Of a stretch of 64,000 nucleotides of DNA, positions 61,895-64,000 are shown piece after piece. The notes beneath the pieces are model-generated. The model saw only the letters and a list, made by a program, of their open reading frames with translations, was not told the origin of the DNA and ran no database searches. The first letter of the stretch is position 1, and each line of letters opens with the position of its first letter. Origin of the DNA: Hydrogenoanaerobacterium sp032017025 (GTDB lineage: Bacteria; Bacillota; Clostridia; Oscillospirales; Ruminococcaceae); NCBI RefSeq assembly GCF_032017025.1, contig NZ_DALZQO010000010.1, positions 37,200 through 101,199 on the forward strand. The letters run 5' to 3'. The position numbers and the translations under genes were made by a program.

Positions 61895-62380
61895 TTAGTT
61901 CATTGGAACATATATATCCATATAATGAATACCGTCTACATCATATTCTTCCTCAAAGGCAAGCCTATTTTCCCAAGATGATGTTTTAGCAAATTCGAAA
62001 AGCGTATGGTATGCTTTCGGAATATTATTAAAAGAATCACTATGTGGGTCGGTTATGGTTATTGTTGCATATGTGTCGGTGTTAATATATGCAAGTTCTG
62101 TTCCCTCACACTTAGGGGTAAAATCTTCCGGGATTACATATGCACAAACATATCCTCGCAACCCAAATTTTTGTTGCTGCTCCTCTGTAACAAATGGGAA
62201 ATCCCAACCAATTCTTCTCTTTTTGTATGTTGTGCAATCAAGTAATCCACTCTTTTTCGCCCAATTATCCATATAGGATATAACAATTTCTTCAGGAGAA
62301 GGGCTTATAACAACATATCTCGCTACCTTGAATCTTTCCAGTGTAACTGTCCTGATTTCACTATAAATACTGTTTTCCAT
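61895..62380 (-). CDS. GyrI-like (AraC effector-binding) protein
   Basis: A 161-residue stand-alone GyrI/Rob-like domain. Patterns typical of the fold: VTLERFKVARYVVISPSPEEIVISYMDNWAKKSGLL and AYINTDTYATITI, ...AYHTLFEFAKTSSW, ...DVDGIHYMDIYVPMN. No DNA-binding domain. Similar proteins bind drugs or inhibit gyrase. Start ATG 62380 with GAAGGAGG. Confidence 0.8.
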   Translation of the reverse strand: MENSIYSEIRTVTLERFKVARYVVISPSPEEIVISYMDNWAKKSGLLDCTTYKKRRIGWDFPFVTEEQQQKFGLRGYVCAYVIPEDFTPKCEGTELAYINTDTYATITITDPHSDSFNNIPKAYHTLFEFAKTSSWENRLAFEEEYDVDGIHYMDIYVPMN

Positions 62381-62554
62381 TAAATATTCCTCCTTCATAT
62401 TATATAAATAATTCCCGTTTAAAAACTGCTCGACAAATTTAACTTTGTCTGTTTCTTTCTTTTGTATTTCATTAGCTTAATAAACATAATGGGCAGTTCA
62501 CGTTTTCCTTCGAATTTGCCTACTGTGCTCATTTAAGATTGTACTGATGGGCCC

Positions 62555-63073
62555 CTAAATATAACGCCGTACTTTATTCATATAATTTTTGTACTCTCCC
62601 CCAAATTTCTTTATGCACCATCTTTCTTCAGACAGAATAATCCAATGCGCTGATATTTGAAAAACTATCAGCATCGCTAGTAACAGCAACGACTGGGTAA
62701 GCAGTACACAGCCAAAAAAATAAATAAAATATGCCAGATACATGGGGTTACGGGAAATCCGGTATAATCCTTTGAGATTGATGCCATTCTCCGCAGGTTT
62801 TGCAAAATCAGATACGGACACAAGACACAGCAACACTCCTAATCCATATATCGCTAAACCCGCATAAAACCAATATGGAGCAGTCGTAATCTTAAGGAAG
62901 AATAAATATACAAAAATCAGGATGTTTGAAATCTGATAAAACCAGTATGCTGCTTTTTCTTTTCCAATCAGCGGAGCGAAAAAAGCCGCACGTTTTAACC
63001 CTTCCTTGTTTAATATGCTTAAAAGTCCAAATCTTATCAGTACAAATGGAATTAGCAAAAGAAATCCGTTCAT
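62555..63073 (-). CDS. ICMT/PEMT-like isoprenylcysteine methyltransferase-family membrane protein
   Basis: A 172-residue protein with about five membrane segments and the family signature in the C-terminal half: LKGLYRISRNPMYLAYFIYFFG, then EERWCIKKFGGEYKNYMNKVRRYI. These enzymes methylate prenyl-cysteine or phospholipid head groups in other organisms; bacterial substrates are mostly unknown. Start ATG with AGGAGATAA. Confidence 0.88.
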   Translation of the reverse strand: MNGFLLLIPFVLIRFGLLSILNKEGLKRAAFFAPLIGKEKAAYWFYQISNILIFVYLFFLKITTAPYWFYAGLAIYGLGVLLCLVSVSDFAKPAENGINLKGLYRISRNPMYLAYFIYFFGCVLLTQSLLLLAMLIVFQISAHWIILSEERWCIKKFGGEYKNYMNKVRRYI

Positions 63074-63837
63074 TTTATCTCCTCGTACCTAACTTACCAA
63101 TTATATAAATAATCCTTGTTTCAGCTTATCACGAAAAAAACAAAAAGTCATGTATGAGTTCAAATCCCATACATGACTTTTTAGTGGTGGACGTAATTGT
63201 GTCATATCCGAACACGGTGACGTTGCTGTGTTCTTTCGTAAAGGGTTGCTACTTATGGTGTCAACGATATAAATTTATCCATTATTTAATCATGTTGTAT
63301 GAATGTTCCACCGCGCCCAATTGTTAATTTACGCGGTTTTTGATTTTTTCATTGTCAATTCCTATTTCTTTCAAAATGTAATATTGTAATACTGCAAGTA
63401 ATATTCCGTTCACAACCAATAGATTTAGTGATGATTACGATTTTCCATCCCACTGTTTTGCAATGAGCTATACCATTTCACCAGATCTTGAAGATGAGTC
63501 TTTCTCAGTTCGTGAGTAGCAGTGGAGATAGACCTCGTAAAAAACATCGTAATCCAATGGAACCGCAAGCTATCAGTGACTGCTGTGTAGTCGGTATCAT
63601 TGGAGGTGCACATTCACCTGAATAATACTAGACTCCTTCCTATTGTTTATATTTATTAATTGAAACTTAGACTTTACTATGGTAAACTTATTTTATCTAT
63701 TTGCCGAGTATAACTTTTTTGAAACGGTAGTGGGGAAATTTAACTCTCTGCTCTGGAAACGAATTCGTATTTGATTAATTCGCATTAGGCGGATACGCAT
63801 AATGAAAATCTTTCTTTGAAAAATAAGGGGGAACAAT
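63074..63837. other. 764-base intergenic region
   Basis: Terminator hairpin at 63142-63182, then AT-rich sequence with no convincing gene. A minus-strand frame (63425-63613) has no family match and weak start. Confidence 0.4.
63142..63182. terminator. Bidirectional terminator
   Basis: AAAAAGTCATGTATG pairs exactly with CATACATGACTTTTT around 11 bases. On the plus strand no gene precedes it; it may block transcripts reaching the minus-strand ICMT promoter region. Confidence 0.7.
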
Positions 63838-64000
63838 TTGATTATAAAAGATAACAAGCAATTCAATATGTTTCCCTCACATGTGGGGCTGAGAAAATAT
63901 ATTCAATATTACAACATCGTATTTCCATCGAATGATACATTTACAGCACAATATACGCTTATGCCTAACGCTTGCGGAACATTGTCGCTTGCTTTTGACG
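63838..64000 (+). CDS. Probable AraC-type regulator, N-terminal fragment
   Basis: The first 54 codons of a gene cut by the window end. TTG 63838 has AAGGGGGAA upstream. The sequence MIIKDNKQFNMFPSHVGLRKYI...YTLMPNACGTLSLAFD matches the N-terminal sensor of AraC-like proteins of the DUF6597 kind (a Pro-Asn-Gly pattern in MPNACGTLS). The HTH would lie beyond the window. Confidence 0.6.
   Translation, partial: MIIKDNKQFNMFPSHVGLRKYIQYYNIVFPSNDTFTAQYTLMPNACGTLSLAFD

Noticed and set aside
63425..63613. 62-residue minus-strand frame
   Set aside because: No ribosome site, no recognisable family and AT-rich intergenic composition.

Overview
The window looks like the chromosome of an anaerobic Firmicute of class Clostridia, probably an Oscillospirales/Ruminococcaceae relative. 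This rests on gene content (hybrid cluster protein, anaerobic cobaltochelatase CbiK, spore-coat-like Asn/Gly-rich proteins, a DUF6514-type protein, TrkA pairs), strong AGGAGG ribosome binding sites, many U-tract hairpin terminators and moderate GC. No rRNA, tRNA, CRISPR array or insertion sequence was recognised.

Left part (1-8.8 kb): a zinc-ribbon protein coupled to a very compact protein kinase; an NhaC-type antiporter; a LysM-G5-M23 cell-wall peptidase whose best start codon reads ATA; an AraC regulator; and a Cd/Zn-type resistance locus (HMA protein, P1B ATPase, two divergent ArsR repressors) with recognisable promoter and operators.

Mobile element (about 9.0-18.7 kb): GC-rich. It carries a sigma-like factor, a MazF-family toxin without MazE, three consecutive large serine recombinase genes (the middle one lacks the catalytic domain), a metallophosphoesterase, a string of small unknown proteins, a frameshifted DUF4314 gene and a truncated DUF1016 protein. 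Its left neighbour is what looks like the 5' half of a c-di-GMP-I riboswitch that stops abruptly near position 9000, so the element or an older insertion may have broken it.

Central part (19-34.6 kb): AraC-GyrI regulator, MATE and EamA exporters (the MATE gene behind a leader with a terminator), two TrkA proteins, a three-gene Asn/Gly-rich cluster of likely sporulation type, then housekeeping genes: rsmI, a TrmN6-like methyltransferase, a CDF transporter, murI, a HAD phosphatase, tdk and cbiK.

The most novel unit is the minus-strand operon 43670-34649: GntR regulator, AtuA-family protein, DUF4387 protein, two sugar-type ABC permeases, a lipoprotein binding protein and two ADP-ribosylglycohydrolase-family proteins, ending in a terminator. 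It looks like an uptake and breakdown system for an unidentified glycoside-like compound, with a FadR-type operator at its head.

Right part (44-64 kb): YmaF, Hcp, a chemotaxis receptor with a possible structured leader, SDR, ArsR-nitroreductase, a second metal locus (HMA, P1B ATPase with CPG instead of CPC, Cys-rich Crp/Fnr regulator), two diguanylate cyclases, TetR with a perfect palindrome, a DUF11 protein, an MBL-fold hydrolase, a cupin, a GyrI-like protein, an ICMT-like methyltransferase, and the start of an AraC-type regulator cut by the window end. Names come from reading motifs and protein character by eye; no database search was run.
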